Source: Paenibacillus donghaensis (GTDB taxonomy: Bacteria > Bacillota > Bacilli > Paenibacillales > Paenibacillaceae). From it: a DNA stretch of 64,000 nucleotides. The position numbers were made by a program, and so were the translations under genes. This document shows positions 62,018-64,000 of the stretch, piece by piece (within the stretch, counting starts at the first letter, position 1; each line of letters starts with the position of its first letter). The DNA lies in the NCBI RefSeq assembly GCF_002192415.1, contig NZ_CP021780.1, positions 6,572,001 to 6,636,000 of the forward strand. The letters run 5' to 3'. The notes beneath the pieces were generated by a model that was not told the DNA's origin, did no database searches, and saw only the letters and a list, made by a program, of their open reading frames with translations.

Positions 62018-62141
62018 TACAGGTTTACCCCCATTTTTTTAGGAACAATATATCATCCATTACCGGATACAGCAATCTTTAAATTTTTGTTATAATCGTT
62101 AGAATTATTGATTACAGCTGTGGTGGAAAGCAGGCACGAGT

Positions 62142-62954
62142 ATGATTGAGGCAAAAGATCTGACACTCTTCTTCAGGGATGGCCAGCGGAAGCTGCCGGT
62201 TCTGCAAGGAGTTACAATACATATTGGACGGGGGGAGTGGGTCGCTCTCACCGGCTCGAACGGCTGCGGTAAATCATCGCTAATCCGCACGTTTAACGGG
62301 CTGAACCTACCGGCCTCCGGCAGTCTGATTGCCGCAGGTCTTGATCTGCGCGAGCCGAAGAACCGCATGGCGGTCAAACAGCAGATCCAGCTGGTGTTCC
62401 AGAACCCGGAGGCGCAGACTGTCGGCTCTACTCCGTTCGAGGATGTGGCCTTCGGCCTGGAGAACCGCGGCTACCCGCAAGCAGAGATGGGAAAGCGCAT
62501 CAGGCAGGTGCTGCGGCAGGTAGGCTTGGAGCATAAGGCGGACGAGTCTGTGTCCACGCTCTCCGGCGGTGAACGGCAGCGGCTGGCTATCGCCAGCTGT
62601 TTGGCTTTGGAGGCGGAGATGCTGATTTTTGACGAGGCCACCTCCATGCTGGACCCGGCCGGTCGGCGGGAGATCGCTGCGCTGGCCCATGAACTGTGGA
62701 AGCAGGGCACCACGGTGCTCTGGGTGACACAGCGGATGGAGGAATTGGCGCAGAGCCCGCGTGTTGCCGTGATGACAGCTGGCCGGCTGGTGTTCGATGG
62801 CGAGCCGCGCAAGCTGTTCTATAGCTCCGACTTGCCGCAGGCCTTGGGCTGGCAGACTTCCACCGCCGTTCAGATCGGACAGCTTCTGCTGGAACAGGGC
62901 TGGCCTGAGCAGCAGTTGCCCCTGACGGAAGCAGATCTGGAGGCGCTGTTATGA
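62142..62954 (+). CDS. ECF transporter ATP-binding protein (EcfA/CbiO-like), first subunit
   Basis: 270 residues: Walker A 'LTGSNGCGKSSLIRTF', Q-loop with the ECF signature 'FQNPEAQTVGSTPFEDVAFGLEN', ABC signature 'STLSGGERQRLAIASCL', Walker B 'MLIFDEATSMLDP' and a switch region 'VLWVTQRMEEL' in which Gln replaces the usual His. That substitution is notable for an EcfA protein and may change hydrolysis in this site of the heterodimer. The stop TGA overlaps the ATG of the second ATPase (ATGA). The neighbour bioY suggests a biotin carrier. Confidence 0.88.
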   Translation: MIEAKDLTLFFRDGQRKLPVLQGVTIHIGRGEWVALTGSNGCGKSSLIRTFNGLNLPASGSLIAAGLDLREPKNRMAVKQQIQLVFQNPEAQTVGSTPFEDVAFGLENRGYPQAEMGKRIRQVLRQVGLEHKADESVSTLSGGERQRLAIASCLALEAEMLIFDEATSMLDPAGRREIAALAHELWKQGTTVLWVTQRMEELAQSPRVAVMTAGRLVFDGEPRKLFYSSDLPQALGWQTSTAVQIGQLLLEQGWPEQQLPLTEADLEALL

Positions 62955-64000
62955 GTATTCGGATTCAAGATGTAACTTTCCGGTATGACGGCAGGACCGC
63001 TCTGGACACAATCTGCCTGGATCTTCCCGAGGGCGGACTGACTGTACTCTGCGGAGTTACCGGCAGCGGCAAATCCACGCTGCTGCGCGTGATCTCCGGA
63101 CTGGTGCCGCCCGCTGCGGGAAGTGTAACCTATGGAGACGGGCCAAGAGACCCAGGTGTGGTTTCAATTGTGTTCCAGCAGCCCGAAACCCAGCTGTTTG
63201 CAGGCACCGTCTATAAAGATATTGAATATGGTCTGGAGCAGCGCAAGGTGCCGAAGGCGAGCCGCCCGGAGCTGATCCGAAACGCTTTGGGCAAAGTGGG
63301 GCTTGCCTATGAGGAGTTCAGCGAACGTTCGCCCTTTCTGCTAAGCGGAGGCGAGAAACGACGGCTCTGCATCGCCGGAGCTATTGCCGCGAATCCGCAG
63401 CTGTTGATCCTGGACGAGCCAACAGCCGGCCTCGATCCCCAGGCCGCCCAATCGCTACTGGAGATGATTGCCGGGCTGAAGCAGAACGGACTAACTGTCG
63501 TAGTCGGCACCCATGATCTGGAGAGCTTCTTCCCGCTGGCCGATCAGGTGGTTGTGATGTCGCAGGGCTCCGTCTACTACAGTGGCCCCGCAGGTCCGCT
63601 CACCGCTGACCCTGCGCTGCTGGGCACAGCCGGGCTGGAGCTGCCCGCCTATGCGCGGATCGGCAACACCCTGCGGCAGCGCGGGCTGCTGGCCGGCCAA
63701 CCCGGCAGCACGGCGGAGCTGCTCGCCGCACTGCGCGAGCAGCCAATTCCGCGCACGGCTGCTGCCGGGACGCCCCCTGCAGCGGTCCGTTCATCGTCCG
63801 CTGCGGACAGCCTTGCCTCTGCTCCTGCTTCGGTACCGACACCGGCATCTGCATCGGTGACTGCTTCGGCAACTGCATCTGCTCCTGCTTTGGCATCCGC
63901 ACCATCAGCGGCATCTATACCTGCTTCAGCATCTGTACCGGCATCTGCATCGGTGACTGCTTCGACAACTGCATCTGCATCAGCTTCAGCATCCGCACCG
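62951..64000 (+). CDS. ECF transporter ATP-binding protein, second subunit, with Ser/Ala/Pro-rich extension (partial)
   Basis: The frame is open for 350 codons to the window end. Residues 1-~230 are a complete EcfA: Walker A '[15 protein letters not shown]', 'FQQPETQLFAGTVYKDIEYGLEQ', signature 'FLLSGGEKRRLCIAGAIA', Walker B 'LLILDEPTAGLDP' and switch 'VVGTHDLES'. After residue ~275 the sequence becomes almost only Ala, Ser, Thr, Pro and Val for at least 70 residues, with a near-exact 42-base direct repeat 96 bases apart (63841 and 63937). EcfA proteins normally end near 280-290 residues. The extension could be a linker to a fused membrane subunit (EcfT), which is otherwise not seen in the window. 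Confidence 0.85.
   Translation, partial: MSIRIQDVTFRYDGRTALDTICLDLPEGGLTVLCGVTGSGKSTLLRVISGLVPPAAGSVTYGDGPRDPGVVSIVFQQPETQLFAGTVYKDIEYGLEQRKVPKASRPELIRNALGKVGLAYEEFSERSPFLLSGGEKRRLCIAGAIAANPQLLILDEPTAGLDPQAAQSLLEMIAGLKQNGLTVVVGTHDLESFFPLADQVVVMSQGSVYYSGPAGPLTADPALLGTAGLELPAYARIGNTLRQRGLLAGQPGSTAELLAALREQPIPRTAAAGTPPAAVRSSSAADSLASAPASVPTPASASVTASATASAPALASAPSAASIPASASVPASASVTASTTASASASASAP

Noticed and set aside
62018..62141. BirA operator (TTGTTAAC-N-GTTAACAA) in front of bioY
   Set aside because: Only a partial TTGTTATAA is present and no matching second half was found.

Overview
This window looks like the chromosome of a Paenibacillus-type bacterium (Bacillota, moderate GC). Shine-Dalgarno sites of the AGGAGG type precede most genes. 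The gene set includes a Spo0E phosphatase, an LtaS-type lipoteichoic acid synthase, a MenA-like prenyltransferase, CidAB/YwbHG-type proteins, LXXC lipoproteins and many two-domain GGDEF-EAL proteins. No rRNA, tRNA, CRISPR array or complete insertion sequence was seen.

Layout. 1-8.6 kb (mostly minus strand): ABC exporter with MarR regulator, an XRE/TPR regulator, Spo0E, LysR with divergent cidAB, a Gfo/Idh/MocA oxidoreductase, and a PD-(D/E)XK nuclease fused to an XPD/DinG helicase. 8.8-18.4 kb: LtaS, MarR, a chemotaxis receptor, an MHYT-GGDEF-EAL protein and an ABC exporter pair. 18.5-24.2 kb is an AT-rich accessory island: a 5'-truncated stalk-domain gene, two lipoproteins, two leaderless cell-wall hydrolase-like proteins with matching palindromic sites upstream, and a frameshifted remnant. 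24.2-42.2 kb: a MacB-like ABC pair, a cation/amino-acid symporter, a second Gfo/Idh/MocA gene, MenA, two sensory GGDEF-EAL proteins (one behind a perfect Fur-type box), an acetate-transporter-like protein, a DsrE-like protein next to a cysteine-desulfurase-like enzyme, and small metabolic genes.

42.2-55.2 kb is a coherent reductive pyrimidine degradation locus: dihydropyrimidine dehydrogenase (PreT, PreA), dihydropyrimidinase, a class III (beta-alanine type) aminotransferase, a malonate-semialdehyde dehydrogenase-like enzyme, an NMT1/THI5-type ABC importer and a divergent PucR regulator. The expected beta-ureidopropionase is absent. 55.6-64 kb: a diguanylate cyclase, CsbD with a sigma-B-like promoter, a DUF72 protein, a cytoplasmic alpha-amylase, a 1.2 kb gene-free stretch of nested repeats, and a BioY/ECF transporter locus whose second ATPase carries a long Ser/Ala/Pro-rich extension running off the window.

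The most unusual content is intergenic. A family of about 300-320 bp MITE-like elements has ends GGTTACTACTTAGG / CCTAAGTAGTAACC and internal TTAGATGC...GCATCTAA palindromes. At 60.4-61.2 kb two of them sit inside an older copy, one flanked by a perfect 6-bp direct repeat, and both are in the loops of the host palindromes. A second, unrelated, highly conserved structured repeat of about 120 bp occurs at 29.2 and 55.4 kb.
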